A stretch of 64,000 nucleotides of DNA from Mycobacterium sp. OAS707 (GTDB lineage: Bacteria > Actinomycetota > Actinomycetes > Mycobacteriales > Mycobacteriaceae), in assembly GCF_014873705.1 (NCBI RefSeq), contig NZ_JADBDS010000004.1, positions 434,001-498,000 on the forward strand, written 5' to 3'. Of this stretch, positions 43,402 through 53,550 are shown one piece after another. The translations under genes and the position numbers were made by a program. The notes beneath the pieces were generated by a model that saw only the letters and a list, made by a program, of their open reading frames with translations, did not search any database and was not told the DNA's origin. Positions within the stretch are counted from its first letter, which is position 1. The number at the start of each line of letters is the position of its first letter.

Positions 43402-44982
43402 CTAGCCGCGCTCGGAGCAGAAGATCAGGAAGCAGCTGGTGCCCCCGCGTCCGCCATGTCCGCCCGAGCCCGGGTAGTCCCCTGAGCCGCCCGAGCCGCC
43501 GGAGCCCGGATAGCCGCCCCCTCCGGAACCCGAACCCGGGTAGTCCCCGGAGCCACCGGAGCCCGGGTAACCACCACCGGAGCCGGGCGACTGCGGGTAG
43601 TCCGGCGGATCCTGCTGCGGCGGCTCCTGCGGGTGCTGCCACGGCGGCGTCCATGGCCTGGGCCGCGGGTAGTAACCCGGAGGCGGCAGGTACGGGTTGT
43701 AGACCGGCGGGTTGTACACCGGAGCCGGGATGTACGGAATGGGTGCAGGCGCGACCGGCGGCGGGGCCGGGGGCGCCTCGGGTGCAGGCGGCGGTGCCGC
43801 TGCCGGGGGAGGTGCCTGCGGGGCTGGCGCCTGCTCGACGAACACCTGACGCGGCGCCTGCTTCGGCGCGGGAGCCTCCTGCACGGCGACGGGCACCGGC
43901 GGCTTGATGGTCTCGGCCGGCGGCGGGGGTAGTGGCGCGACGGGCTGCTGCGCCTCCTGCACGGGAGCCGGCGCGGGCGCCACCGTGCTCGGCACTATCG
44001 CGTTCGGGCCGGGGTTGGGTCGCTGGTCGACCGTCGGGCGGATGCTCACCGCCAGCGAAATGACCAGTGCCACAACGCCAACCACGAAAATCGAAGTCAG
44101 CGCGCTGCCGACGAGCAGGAACGGCTTGCGGCCCTCGTCGGTCGGGATCGGCTCCATATCGGTCTGCGCCGAGTACTCGTCGACCAGCCCGACGCCCACC
44201 GGAGCCAGCTGTGTTTCGGCCGCGGCCAGGCCCACGTAGGCGTTGCCGGCTGTGGTGCCGTCGGGGTCCTGCGAATAGGCCAGGCCGACGGTGGTTGCCT
44301 CGAAAGCCGGTGCGTTCGCAGAAGCCAGCGCCGCGCCGCGGGCCAGCGCCAGCTCGGGCTCGTCGGGCGCGCTGACCGGCATGCTGACGAGAGTCTCGAG
44401 GTGCGCCTTGACCGCGCTGACGTCGACGCCGGAGCCGACGACGAACATGCCCTGCGGTGGCGAGTCCTGCGCGGCTACGGCCGCGGCCATGTCAGCGAGG
44501 ACGGCCATCGCGTCACCGCTGTGCAGCGAGCGGCTCAACACCTTCACGACAGAGCCGTCGTCGGTCTGCACCACCGACAAGGTGGCGCTGTCGCGGTCGA
44601 TGAACAGCAGGGCGGTGGTCGCATATCCGATCACCCGGCCGGCGGCCTGCGCGAGGGCGCCTGCGGCGTGACCGTCGGAGACCAGCATCACGTCGTTGAT
44701 GCCGCGCGCGGCCAGCATGTCTCGCAACGTGGAGGCCTCGGCGTGGTCGCTCCACGTGACGCCGATCGACTTGAGGTGATGTCCGCCCGCATCGGCGCTT
44801 TCCTTGGTGCCGAGGATTGCGTCGACGACCTGTTCTGCCGCGCTCGAAGACGTTGCTGAGCCATCGGCGGCGGTGACGTCGAAGGCATCGTGATCGACGA
44901 TCGGCCCGTCGGCCTTATCGCCTTCGACCAGCACCATGCGGACCGTCGTAGGTGTCATCGACACACCTAACACGATGTCCAC
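43402..44982 (-). CDS. Degenerate actin-fold membrane protein with Pro/Gly-rich tail (DUF7159-like)
   Basis: The 526-residue protein has an N-terminal half with the order of an ASKHA (actin/Hsp70) domain but no intact catalytic motif: LGVSMTPTTVRMVLVEGD (phosphate-1 place), LVSDGHAAGALAQ (connect helix), ALLFIDRDSATLSVV (phosphate-2 place), and VVGSGVDVSAVKAHL with ELALARGAALA (adenosine place). One membrane helix follows (LVGSALTSIFVVGVVALVIS), then a Pro-rich outer region and GSGGSGDYPGSG repeats ending in two Cys. It is like the Rv0312 family of Pro/Thr-rich proteins. Function is unknown. It is the third actin-fold/helix/low-complexity protein in the window. The 215-base gap after it toward amt holds only the amt terminator. 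Confidence 0.7.
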   Translation of the reverse strand: MDIVLGVSMTPTTVRMVLVEGDKADGPIVDHDAFDVTAADGSATSSSAAEQVVDAILGTKESADAGGHHLKSIGVTWSDHAEASTLRDMLAARGINDVMLVSDGHAAGALAQAAGRVIGYATTALLFIDRDSATLSVVQTDDGSVVKVLSRSLHSGDAMAVLADMAAAVAAQDSPPQGMFVVGSGVDVSAVKAHLETLVSMPVSAPDEPELALARGAALASANAPAFEATTVGLAYSQDPDGTTAGNAYVGLAAAETQLAPVGVGLVDEYSAQTDMEPIPTDEGRKPFLLVGSALTSIFVVGVVALVISLAVSIRPTVDQRPNPGPNAIVPSTVAPAPAPVQEAQQPVAPLPPPPAETIKPPVPVAVQEAPAPKQAPRQVFVEQAPAPQAPPPAAAPPPAPEAPPAPPPVAPAPIPYIPAPVYNPPVYNPYLPPPGYYPRPRPWTPPWQHPQEPPQQDPPDYPQSPGSGGGYPGSGGSGDYPGSGSGGGGYPGSGGSGGSGDYPGSGGHGGRGGTSCFLIFCSERG

Positions 44983-45173
44983 TGACCCTCCAAAGTGTTT
45001 GCTGCGCTATCAAGATTTCCAGTAAGGTCGTGCCTCACACGAGTCGACGACCCGATGTTTCATCGTCGCGAGCAGCCTGGCCGTTACATTCGGCGGCGTT
45101 AGCTGAAAGCGGTCGCCGGCGCCGGTATCAAAACCCTACTCGGCTCAACGACAACCCGCCCCTGACGGTTCAA

Positions 45174-45197
45174 ATTCCCTTACCGCCGTTAAGGGAA

Positions 45198-45198
<1 letters not shown>
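45174..45198 (-). terminator. Terminator of amt
   Basis: ATTCCCTTA and TAAGGGAAT form a perfect 9-bp stem with a 7-base loop whose first arm starts in the amt stop codon; a short TTTG follows on the minus strand. Confidence 0.65.
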
Positions 45199-46511
<1,313 letters not shown>

Positions 46512-46551
46512 TTCGGGCTCCCTCCAGATCGGAGAAGAGCATATGTTTCGT

Positions 46552-46567
46552 GTTTCGCCGGAGTTAC
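46552..46567 (-). promoter_or_regulatory. GlnR-type operator upstream of amt
   Basis: On the minus strand GTAAC-TCCGGC-GAAAC matches the mycobacterial GlnR pattern GTnAC-n6-GnAAC exactly. It lies 41-56 bases before the amt ATG, so nitrogen-limitation control is likely. Confidence 0.7.
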
Positions 46568-46602
46568 CGAAACCTCACGGATCCTGCACCCGCGGCGGAC
46601 CG

Positions 46603-47175
46603 TCAGGTGGACTTGATGAAGTTCTGATACGACCGCGACGGGGTCGGCCCGCGCTGGCCCTGGTACTTCGAGCCAGCCTTGGCGCTGCCGTAGGGGTGTT
46701 CGGCGGGGCTGGTCAGCCGCAGCAGGCACAGCTGGCCGATTTTCATGCCCGGCCACAGCGTGATCGGCAAATTGGCGACATTGGACAGTTCGAGGGTGAT
46801 GTGGCCGGAGAAGCCGGGGTCGATGAAGCCCGCCGTGGAGTGGGTCAGCAGGCCGAGCCGGCCGAGCGACGACTTGCCCTCGAGTCGCCCCGCCAGATCC
46901 ACGGGCAGGCTGCAGCGTTCAAGCGTCGACCCGAGCACGAACTCGCCCGGGTGAAGCACGAACGGCTCCCCCTCCTTGGGTTCGACCAGAGACGTGAGGT
47001 CGTCTTGGCGAGTGGAGGGATCGATGTGGGTGTACCGGGTGTTGTTGAATACCCGAAACAAGTTGTCCAACCGAACGTCGACGCTCGAGGGCTGGACAAG
47101 GCTTTCCTCGAAAGGGTCGATGCCCAGTCGTCCTGCGGCGATTTCGGCCCTGATGTCGCGATCGGAGAGAAGCAC
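46603..47175 (-). CDS. dcd: dCTP deaminase (bifunctional dCTP deaminase/dUTPase type)
   Basis: The 190-residue protein has QPSSVDVRLDN, the EGKSSLGRLGLLTHSTAGFIDPGFSGH active-site run (Ser, Arg and catalytic Glu residues of the Dcd/dUTPase trimer fold) and GQRGPTPSRSYQNF at the C-terminus that closes over the nucleotide. The M. tuberculosis enzyme (Rv0321) converts dCTP to dUMP in one protein; this one aligns well with it by eye. It precedes the tRNA-Gly gene divergently. Confidence 0.94.
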   Translation of the reverse strand: MLLSDRDIRAEIAAGRLGIDPFEESLVQPSSVDVRLDNLFRVFNNTRYTHIDPSTRQDDLTSLVEPKEGEPFVLHPGEFVLGSTLERCSLPVDLAGRLEGKSSLGRLGLLTHSTAGFIDPGFSGHITLELSNVANLPITLWPGMKIGQLCLLRLTSPAEHPYGSAKAGSKYQGQRGPTPSRSYQNFIKST

Positions 47176-47233
47176 GAGGCGAGCGTAGCCGCTCGAATGT
47201 TAGCCTTCGTGGTCTAACCGGCTAGTCCGGAAT

Positions 47234-47304
47234 GCCGATGTAGTTCAATGGCAGAACATCAGCTTCCCAAGCTGAATACGCGGGTTCGATTCCCGTCATC
47301 GGCT
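47234..47304 (+). tRNA. tRNA-Gly (anticodon CCC)
   Basis: The acceptor arm GCCGATG pairs with CATCGGC (47297-47303). The anticodon stem TCAGC/GCTGA encloses loop TTCCCAA with anticodon CCC. The T-arm CGGGTTCGATTCCCG is canonical. Discriminator T47304 is followed by an encoded CCA. Its 3' half is the attachment core of the islands that follow, and integration left the gene intact. Confidence 0.96.
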
Positions 47305-47313
47305 CCACGTTGA
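47263..47313 (+). repeat. Attachment-site copy 1 (in tRNA-Gly, attL)
   Basis: These 51 bases run from the anticodon loop side to six bases after CCA. They recur without change at 54640-54690 and, with one base missing, at 57404-57449. The integrase gene begins 30 bases further on and is transcribed toward this site. Confidence 0.93.
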
Positions 47314-47342
47314 ACTGCGGAAACGCTATTCGAACTGTTCGA

Positions 47343-48542
47343 CTACACCACGTCAGTGTCACGAGTTGTCACAACCCGGTTCAAGGTCGCTCCCGCTGCC
47401 TTCAACGCATCGTCCTGAGAGTGCGCGTACAGCTTCATGGTGAGCGTCGCATCCTTGTGCCCGATCCACGCCGCAATCACCGCTGCTGGGACCCCTTGCA
47501 GATGCATCAACGTCGCACAGGTGTGCCGCGCCGCGTGCAACTTGATATGGCGGATACCTGCGGCTTTCACCGTGTCGCGCCAGTACCGCGACAGGACGCC
47601 AGGCGCATACGGCTCCCCGACCTCGTTGCTCACGACATACGTCCATTCGCCAATGTTCGCGCCCAGCGCCAGACGTTCGGCTGCCTGCTGAGCCTTCGCC
47701 GACCGCAGCACGTTGATGAGCCGCTCCGGGAGCGGTAGCCGCCGACGCGACGCGGCCGACTTCGGATCGTTCTCAACGGTGCGCCCACCCGCAGACACCC
47801 GATTGTTCGCAATCGCAAGGGTTTTGGCATCGAAGTCGATATCTGACCAGCGCAGGCCAGCCACTTCTCCACGGCGCAAGCCGGAAAGCGCCAGCTCCCA
47901 AGCATGAGCAAGACGGTGACCGTCGATAGCACCGAGAAGGTCGCTCACCTCAGCTTCCGTATAGGTATCAACATCCTTATGGGGAACCGATACACGATTC
48001 ACCACCTCCGCGACGTTTCGCGAAACGATGCCTTGAGCCTTGGCGTCCGCGAGCACCTGCCCGATTGTCGCGATCACCTTATTAACGGAGTCAGGTGACC
48101 ACGGCCGCCGCGTCCGTCCGTTCACTGTGGTTGTGCCACCAGCGATGAGGTCCGCGACCAGACTGTCGACGTGGGCTTTGGCCAGGCGCTGCACAGGGAC
48201 CAGTCCATAACGCTCGCGGAGGGGCGAAAGATCATAAGCCAGCTTGGCTTTCGACGATTCCCGAAGGTTGTGACGGCTCGCGATGTAGTCCTCACAAAGC
48301 TCGCCGATCGTCATTGACGAGCGGGCAACAAATTCACCCTTGGCAGCGGCGCTGGAAATCTCGGCAAGAGCGGTACGTGCAGCACGCTCGGTCGCGTACC
48401 GCCTGCGAGCCTGCTGCCTACGCCCTGTCTTCGAATTGATGCCGGTGTCAACCGTAACTTGGTACCGCACAACGGCTTTGCCGGTTACCCGGTCCTTTAC
48501 CGTGATCTTCTTAATCTGCGGGGGAAGCTGCTGCCTATTCAT
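47343..48542 (-). CDS. int: Tyrosine recombinase integrase
   Basis: The 399-residue protein has an N-terminal arm-binding part (RYQVTVDTGINSKTGRRQQARRR), a core-binding SAM-like domain and the catalytic domain. The latter has Arg in LSGLRRGEVAGLRW, HxxR in LHAARHTCATLMH, GHK in IGHKDATLTMKLY and the nucleophile Tyr near the C-terminus (KLYAHSQ). It catalyses integration at the adjacent tRNA-Gly. It is the typical orientation and position for its attL site. The start overlaps the end of the XRE gene by eight bases. Confidence 0.95.
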   Translation of the reverse strand: MNRQQLPPQIKKITVKDRVTGKAVVRYQVTVDTGINSKTGRRQQARRRYATERAARTALAEISSAAAKGEFVARSSMTIGELCEDYIASRHNLRESSKAKLAYDLSPLRERYGLVPVQRLAKAHVDSLVADLIAGGTTTVNGRTRRPWSPDSVNKVIATIGQVLADAKAQGIVSRNVAEVVNRVSVPHKDVDTYTEAEVSDLLGAIDGHRLAHAWELALSGLRRGEVAGLRWSDIDFDAKTLAIANNRVSAGGRTVENDPKSAASRRRLPLPERLINVLRSAKAQQAAERLALGANIGEWTYVVSNEVGEPYAPGVLSRYWRDTVKAAGIRHIKLHAARHTCATLMHLQGVPAAVIAAWIGHKDATLTMKLYAHSQDDALKAAGATLNRVVTTRDTDVV

Positions 48543-49188
48543 CGTTGTCCTCCTCGGACATGATCCCAGTTCGGCTCATTCCCCACAGCGACTCTTGAGC
48601 AGTGCGGATGCGGTTGCGGATAGCTGCGATCTGATCGGCATTGCGGTCCAACATCTGTTGAGCGGTATGCAATTCGGCCGGATCATGCTCAACGGTCCGC
48701 AGATGATGCACAAGGGAACTGCGGGTATCCAGCGCCTGGTGAAGGAATGCGATGCTGGCGATCAGCTCCACACCGTCGTTCGGCGGCGAGGGCTCGCCGT
48801 CTAGCCGCCCAGCAGCCATGTCGTAGACACGCGGAGTAGACGTCTCGCCGGACACCCAGCGAACCGACTCAGCGTCCGTCGTGAAGACGTTTGGAAGCAC
48901 GCTGCTCCCACCGTCAGACGCCACTTGCGGAAACAACAGCAAGACAGGCGGAACGTCGAGGGCGGCAGCGAGGACCAACACCTCCGCTACGTCGATCTTG
49001 CCCGACCGCAAGTTCGACTCGATCTTCGCGATCGTCCCTCGCGTAACAGGAAAACCCAACTCGGCGGTCTTGCGAGACAGTTCGGCGGCAGTGAGGCCCA
49101 GCGCCTTGCGCCGCCACCCCACGGCATTCCCAAACCAGCCGGCACGACCCGTCTCGAACGCCTTCGCTTCCTCATCAATGTTCGGCAT
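48535..49188 (-). CDS. XRE-family regulator of the island
   Basis: The 217-residue protein has an N-terminal helix-turn-helix (GLTAAELSRKTAELGFPVTRGTIAKIESNLRSGK) and an all-helical rest with no recognised ligand domain. It is divergent from the excisionase gene across 104 bases, as a repressor-type switch would be, and co-directional with integrase (8-base overlap). It likely controls excision genes (inference). Confidence 0.8.
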   Translation of the reverse strand: MPNIDEEAKAFETGRAGWFGNAVGWRRKALGLTAAELSRKTAELGFPVTRGTIAKIESNLRSGKIDVAEVLVLAAALDVPPVLLLFPQVASDGGSSVLPNVFTTDAESVRWVSGETSTPRVYDMAAGRLDGEPSPPNDGVELIASIAFLHQALDTRSSLVHHLRTVEHDPAELHTAQQMLDRNADQIAAIRNRIRTAQESLWGMSRTGIMSEEDNDE

Positions 49189-49292
49189 TGGAACAATCTA
49201 TCACATAAGTTGCATCGTTGCGGAACATCAGGTACGTTCTGGGATAGAGCTGATTCGACAGTAATCAGACATATACAGGAACAACTACCAGG

Positions 49293-49523
49293 ATGGACAT
49301 GACCTACGTTGCACAGCTTCACAGCGTCAAAGGCGCTGTGCAGAAGCTCGGACTGAGCCGCTCGACGCTCTACTTGGAGATGGAGGCCGGCCGCTTGCAG
49401 TTCGTTAAAGTCGGCAAGCGGCGGCTCATCAGTGAAGCGGCGCTGCACGCCTACATTGACAGCCTTGTCGCCGAATCCGCCGCGAACGCGGCAATCGCCA
49501 ACCCCAACCCCGAGGCCGCATAG
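49293..49523 (+). CDS. xis: Excisionase-type helix-turn-helix protein
   Basis: The 76-residue protein has the winged MerR-like Xis pattern: AVQKLGLSRSTLYLEMEAGRLQFVKVGKRRLISEAALHAYIDSL. It directs excision with the integrase in related elements. A second ATG at 49299 has AGG closer upstream and is an equally good start. The stop shares a base with the next start (TAGTG). Confidence 0.85.
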   Translation: MDMTYVAQLHSVKGAVQKLGLSRSTLYLEMEAGRLQFVKVGKRRLISEAALHAYIDSLVAESAANAAIANPNPEAA

Positions 49524-49855
49524 TGAGCGTGGGGCCGCCGGAAACGATCCGGCAGGCGAAGCGGTGGGATCACACCAAGCAGGCGTACATCAACGAGGGG
49601 TTGTGCCATCGTTGTGCCGCCCACGCAGCCTGGGGCCACCAGAACAACGCTGGCGGCTGGAACAAGCTGCCTGGTCCTTGTGAGGAATGCGGGCCGCGAG
49701 TGCGCGACTTCCCCGTGCCGACAACGAATCCCATGTGGCGCAAGTTCGACCGCCCGCAGGACCTGATCCGCTCGTTGCCCGCCGTGTACGAGACTTCCGT
49801 GGCAGCTGTGGAGGACCCTGTATCGCTTCTCAGCGGGCAGGAATCGGTGGCCTAG
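49523..49855 (+). CDS. Small putative zinc-binding protein of the element
   Basis: The 110-residue protein starts at GTG 49523 with one-base overlap. CHRCAAHAAWGHQ and CEECG (residues about 28-57) supply two CxxC pairs plus His, a likely zinc site. Genes of this kind often stand between xis and the replication ATPase in actinobacterial elements. It is not otherwise recognised. Confidence 0.7.
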   Translation: MSVGPPETIRQAKRWDHTKQAYINEGLCHRCAAHAAWGHQNNAGGWNKLPGPCEECGPRVRDFPVPTTNPMWRKFDRPQDLIRSLPAVYETSVAAVEDPVSLLSGQESVA

Positions 49856-50787
49856 TGACGACGTACACGACCATGGACGACTGCGCGCTGACCCCGCTGG
49901 ACTGGCGACTGCTTGGCACCGCCGCACTGCCAAACTCGGTCATTCCGGGGCTGATCAATGAGGGAGAGTCGGGCTCCCTCGTCGCCCAGGCCGGTGCGGG
50001 AAAGTCACTGCTGATGCTCGAAATGGCGGTTAATCTCGCACTCGGCCGACCAATTCTTGGCGAACCTACTCGCGAGCCGGTCCCTGTGATGTACGTCGAC
50101 ATGGAGAACACCGAGACGGAGTTGGCCAACCGCCTCCGCAGCATGGGTCACGAGCCAGCCACACTCGATGGCGCACCGCTGCAATATTTTTCGTTTCCCG
50201 ACCTGCCACCGCTCGACACGGTGGCAGGCGGGCGGCGGCTTGCCTTGGTCGCTGAACAGTTCAATCCGACGCTGATCATCCTCGACACAATCTCGCGACT
50301 GGTCGAGGGCAAAGAGGACAGTGCCGACACCTGGCGGAACTTGTACAACTGCGCGATGTTGCCGTTGCGTCGCCAGGGTCGCACTGTGTTGCGGCTCGAC
50401 CACCAGGGCCACGATCTGAGCAAGGGCGCTCGCGGTTCATCGGCGAAGCGAGACGATGTCGATGTCGCGTGGATTCTGAAACGGAGGGAGAACAACGTCA
50501 CGCTGACCCTCGATAAGGGACGCGGACTCGGGCATCCACAGACAATCAGTCTGCGGCGTTACTCCGAACCGACACGTCACCTTCTGGCATCCACGACCAC
50601 GACCACGACCAAGGTCAGCGACTGCGCCGAAGCCCTTGAGGCCCTTGGCGTCCCGCTCGGCGCAACCCGCGATCACGCCGGGAAAGCCCTGCGCGAACGC
50701 AACTACAAGTTCGGCAACGAAGTTCTCGGACAGGCGTTGCGTCTCCGAAGTGCGTCCGCGTCCTGCCGGACGGAGGGGCCGCACTAG
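49855..50787 (+). CDS. RepA/AAA_25-type ATPase (replicative helicase-like)
   Basis: The 310-residue protein has RecA-fold motifs: Walker A AQAGAGKSLLMLE at about residues 42-54, YVDMENTE, Walker B TLIILDTISR, and RLDHQGHD (the sensor position). The next segment, KGARGSSAKRDDVDVAWIL, is typical of RepA-like plasmid/phage ATPases. It is presumed to start element replication. It starts at GTG 49855 overlapping the previous stop (TAGTG). The C-terminal 60 residues lack recognisable features. A hairpin follows at 50833. Confidence 0.82.
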   Translation: MTTYTTMDDCALTPLDWRLLGTAALPNSVIPGLINEGESGSLVAQAGAGKSLLMLEMAVNLALGRPILGEPTREPVPVMYVDMENTETELANRLRSMGHEPATLDGAPLQYFSFPDLPPLDTVAGGRRLALVAEQFNPTLIILDTISRLVEGKEDSADTWRNLYNCAMLPLRRQGRTVLRLDHQGHDLSKGARGSSAKRDDVDVAWILKRRENNVTLTLDKGRGLGHPQTISLRRYSEPTRHLLASTTTTTTKVSDCAEALEALGVPLGATRDHAGKALRERNYKFGNEVLGQALRLRSASASCRTEGPH

Positions 50788-50832
50788 CCGCATTCTCCCA
50801 GTTCAAGGCATAGTTCCATCGTCCGTCCCGAA

Positions 50833-50851
50833 CACCCCCCTAAAGGGGGTG
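50833..50851 (+). terminator. Hairpin after the RepA-like gene
   Basis: CACCCCC and GGGGGTG form a 7-bp stem with a 5-base loop 46 bases after the stop; flanking CGTCCG and CGGACG can extend it. There is no T-run. The rest of the gap 50788-50992 shows no gene I can support. Confidence 0.55.
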
Positions 50852-50992
50852 CGCGGGCCACGCGGACGGACTGCTCAACGACGCCGTCGCCTATGCATTC
50901 GTCGAAGGGTGGGGGCGCCCCCAGCCCGTCACGACGTTGCGCCTCGATCTGCAAGCCTCTGCTCTCTCTCTGGCAACGGCCGGTTCGCTCGG

Positions 50993-53035
50993 TCAGGCAT
51001 TCGCGACTGGGCGCAACAATTTCTCGCCTGCCCCGATGTCCTGCAAATGGAAAGCCGCATCCCCCAACATCGCAAGCAGACTCTCAAGATTCTCGCTCGT
51101 CGCAAAAATGATCTGAGCGCCCCTCGTACCTTGGCCTGCCGCCTCCTGCAAGAGTTCCTCATAGCTTTCCGATGCCGTATCTTGCTGTTTCGGTTCATCG
51201 AAGATCAACAGATTCAGATGGTTCCCGCCATATTCGTCGGCGACCCTAAGCATGCCTAGCAAGTACGCCCAAATTACGCGGATCATGTCGCTAGCCGATA
51301 GGTCGAATCCCAGATCAAATCCTTCGTGAGCCGGCCTGTAGGTATCACGACTGATCTCCACTTCATCTGTACTCAGCGAACTGAAACCGTACCGCCCAAG
51401 TTGGGACCTCAAATACCCCTCAAGCGCCAGTATTTTCGTTAGGTCCGAACCCTGTAATTCGTCAGCGTTCACCGATCGAAGCAATTCGCGTTGTTTTTCC
51501 GCCTGCTCGGCCGTGGAGGCAAGACCTTCACGCAGGCCGGCAATCTGGCGGCTGCTCTCCTCTAACCGCTCGACACGGTCCTGTAGCTGTATCCGATTCG
51601 CCACGTCGATGGTGGACGGTGCGCTTTCAGCACTCACAAGTGTCTCGCGAAGAGCACGCACTCGGCGCCGCGCCTCCGCGAGCGCACTGCGAGCACTCCG
51701 TTCCCGAACACGCAGAGCGGAGGCAGCACTATCAATATCGCTCATAGCAGAACGCAGTGTTGTCAACTCACGGCCGATGAAATCAATATTCTCTTGTACA
51801 GCCATTACGTGCGACGAAATATCCATGCCATCATGAACATCTTGATGACATGTCGGACAGACATTCTCTGCTAGCAGTTCTGCCGCGAAGTTTGCACCGA
51901 GTTCTACGAGAGTGCGAGCATCCTTATGTTTTTGGAGGTCAGCTTCGAGCGCCTCAATTCTAAGCTCCAACTGGTTCCGTCGCCGCCGATATTCCTCCCG
52001 CTCATTAACTACTACTGCGACTTCAACAACTAGGTCGTTTATGGCGTCTTCCTCTGTGACAACATCGGCATCGAGTTGCGTTGACACCTCCCTTACTGCC
52101 GGAACAGTTCTGGCCGTCAATGTTGAAAGTTGTTCGCGCAATTGCGGTATAGCTTCATCAAGCGCCACCCAATCGCCATCAACAATCGTCAGAGGCTCTG
52201 CGCTATTCTCTTCTAAAGATTCTTTGACCGTTGACGGAATCTTCGCCAACGCGACGCCAGCGGCATCCGCCACCTCACCTAGATCACGCAGTAATTGACG
52301 CCATTGCGCGTCTAATTCAGCGATCGAAGAAGCTATGCGCTGTTTCTGTAAAATAAGACTAAATATTTGGAGACTGAGAACAAATTCTGCAGATCGTTTA
52401 CCCACATCTCTGATTCCTAGATATGTAGGGATTCGTGCCTGAACGCCAGACCACCCGTGCTTTTGCTCCACGTAAAAATAAGGAAACAACGTCTCCATAT
52501 ACAACGGAATCTCTGAACCATCCATCCGCGTTACGTTCGGCAGAGTCCAACCAATGAAATCGGCTAGAAAGTGGTGGAAACCAGCCTCGCGCTGAGCAGC
52601 ACCAGCACGGCGGACGAAGAAGTCATGTGAATCGTAGGAGCCCGGTGCCGTAATAGCAGCACCCGCCGTTACAGTAACCAGCTTGGTGTTAACCGAAGGA
52701 TGCTTCACATATCTGAGCACTGTGATGACATCCGCGTCTTTATTGGCTATTTCAAGTTCGACGTACGACTCGATAACATCGAACTCTTCGGACCCAAAGG
52801 CTAGCTTTTCAGTCATCGAATGAGGTAGGGGAACGTGGTGAGACGCGCCCAACATCCCTTCCACTCCTAGCGCATAGATTATGGCTTGGAGGGTCGTCGA
52901 CTTACCGCTTGTGTTGTCCCCACGGATGACATTGAGGCCGTCTTGAAAGGTGAACGTGTGCCCGAACTGTCCGCCATTGGCGGTCTCAACCATCAATCTC
53001 ACAGCGATCAGTTTCAGGCTAGGCGCTACCGCCAT
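50993..53035 (-). CDS. ABC-3C system ATPase (DUF3732, SMC/Rad50-like)
   Basis: The 680-residue ATPase has Walker A GDNTSGKSTTLQAI near residue 38, two long coiled coils meeting at a zinc-hook-like CPTCHQD (about residue 400), and C-terminal DLSASDMIRVIWAYLLGML (signature region) and LLIFDEPKQQD (Walker B). This is the DUF3732 type of ABC-three-component systems, proposed to sense foreign DNA or nucleoprotein and license an effector (family knowledge). It is the last gene of the minus-strand operon and overlaps the middle component by ten bases. A+T content is higher than in core genes. Confidence 0.82.
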   Translation of the reverse strand: MAVAPSLKLIAVRLMVETANGGQFGHTFTFQDGLNVIRGDNTSGKSTTLQAIIYALGVEGMLGASHHVPLPHSMTEKLAFGSEEFDVIESYVELEIANKDADVITVLRYVKHPSVNTKLVTVTAGAAITAPGSYDSHDFFVRRAGAAQREAGFHHFLADFIGWTLPNVTRMDGSEIPLYMETLFPYFYVEQKHGWSGVQARIPTYLGIRDVGKRSAEFVLSLQIFSLILQKQRIASSIAELDAQWRQLLRDLGEVADAAGVALAKIPSTVKESLEENSAEPLTIVDGDWVALDEAIPQLREQLSTLTARTVPAVREVSTQLDADVVTEEDAINDLVVEVAVVVNEREEYRRRRNQLELRIEALEADLQKHKDARTLVELGANFAAELLAENVCPTCHQDVHDGMDISSHVMAVQENIDFIGRELTTLRSAMSDIDSAASALRVRERSARSALAEARRRVRALRETLVSAESAPSTIDVANRIQLQDRVERLEESSRQIAGLREGLASTAEQAEKQRELLRSVNADELQGSDLTKILALEGYLRSQLGRYGFSSLSTDEVEISRDTYRPAHEGFDLGFDLSASDMIRVIWAYLLGMLRVADEYGGNHLNLLIFDEPKQQDTASESYEELLQEAAGQGTRGAQIIFATSENLESLLAMLGDAAFHLQDIGAGEKLLRPVANA

Positions 53036-53550
53036 TCCGTCATCTCCCTCATCGCTCTCTGCGTAATACTTCGCGGCAAGCTCTCCAGAAAGCCTTTCTC
53101 ATCTGCAAGAACATCGTCCCTTGTTCTCACAGCCTGAGCCATCGCCAAGCCTGTGGGAGTAAGCTTCACAACCCCATTGCTGTCCGACTCCACCAGCCCC
53201 TGACCAACCGCGAGGTCAATGGTTTTCGTGAGTGACGGATCAAATCGAACAATTATTTCGTCCGGTACCGGCTGTTTATTAAACCAACGGATAATCAAAT
53301 CTCGACTAGTCTCAGATCGTATAGCCCACCACAAAGTATGCAGATGTTCGATCCTCGCCGTCTTCGCTCGAAATCGAGCCAGGAGCAGACAAAGAACCGC
53401 GAGCCTCCATGAAATTCGCAGGTCGCCAGGAATTGAGTCATTCCGACGGCTGAATCCAATTTTCGTCGGCCGACCCGCGAAAAGAGCCTCTAAGGCTTCG
53501 ACCGAACTCAACTTGCCTCCACGAAGTCCAACGGGCAGCGGAAGATCCAA
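53026..53550 (-). CDS. ABC-3C middle component
   Basis: The 174-residue protein lies between effector and ATPase, overlapping each (43 and 10 bases). It has a helical segment with DLRISWRLAVLCLLLARFRAKTARIEHLH and a later WWAIRSETSRDLIIRWF, and a winged-helix-like C-terminus (LVESDSNGVVKLTPTGLAMAQAV). Size, position and pattern match the adaptor that links effector and ATPase in ABC-3C systems. The assignment rests mainly on context. Confidence 0.72.
   Translation of the reverse strand: MDLPLPVGLRGGKLSSVEALEALFAGRPTKIGFSRRNDSIPGDLRISWRLAVLCLLLARFRAKTARIEHLHTLWWAIRSETSRDLIIRWFNKQPVPDEIIVRFDPSLTKTIDLAVGQGLVESDSNGVVKLTPTGLAMAQAVRTRDDVLADEKGFLESLPRSITQRAMREMTEWR

Noticed and set aside
50893..51111. 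Small plus-strand gene between RepA-like and ABC-3C genes
   Set aside because: No ribosome site, low-complexity Ser/Arg translation, and it overlaps the end of the ATPase gene.
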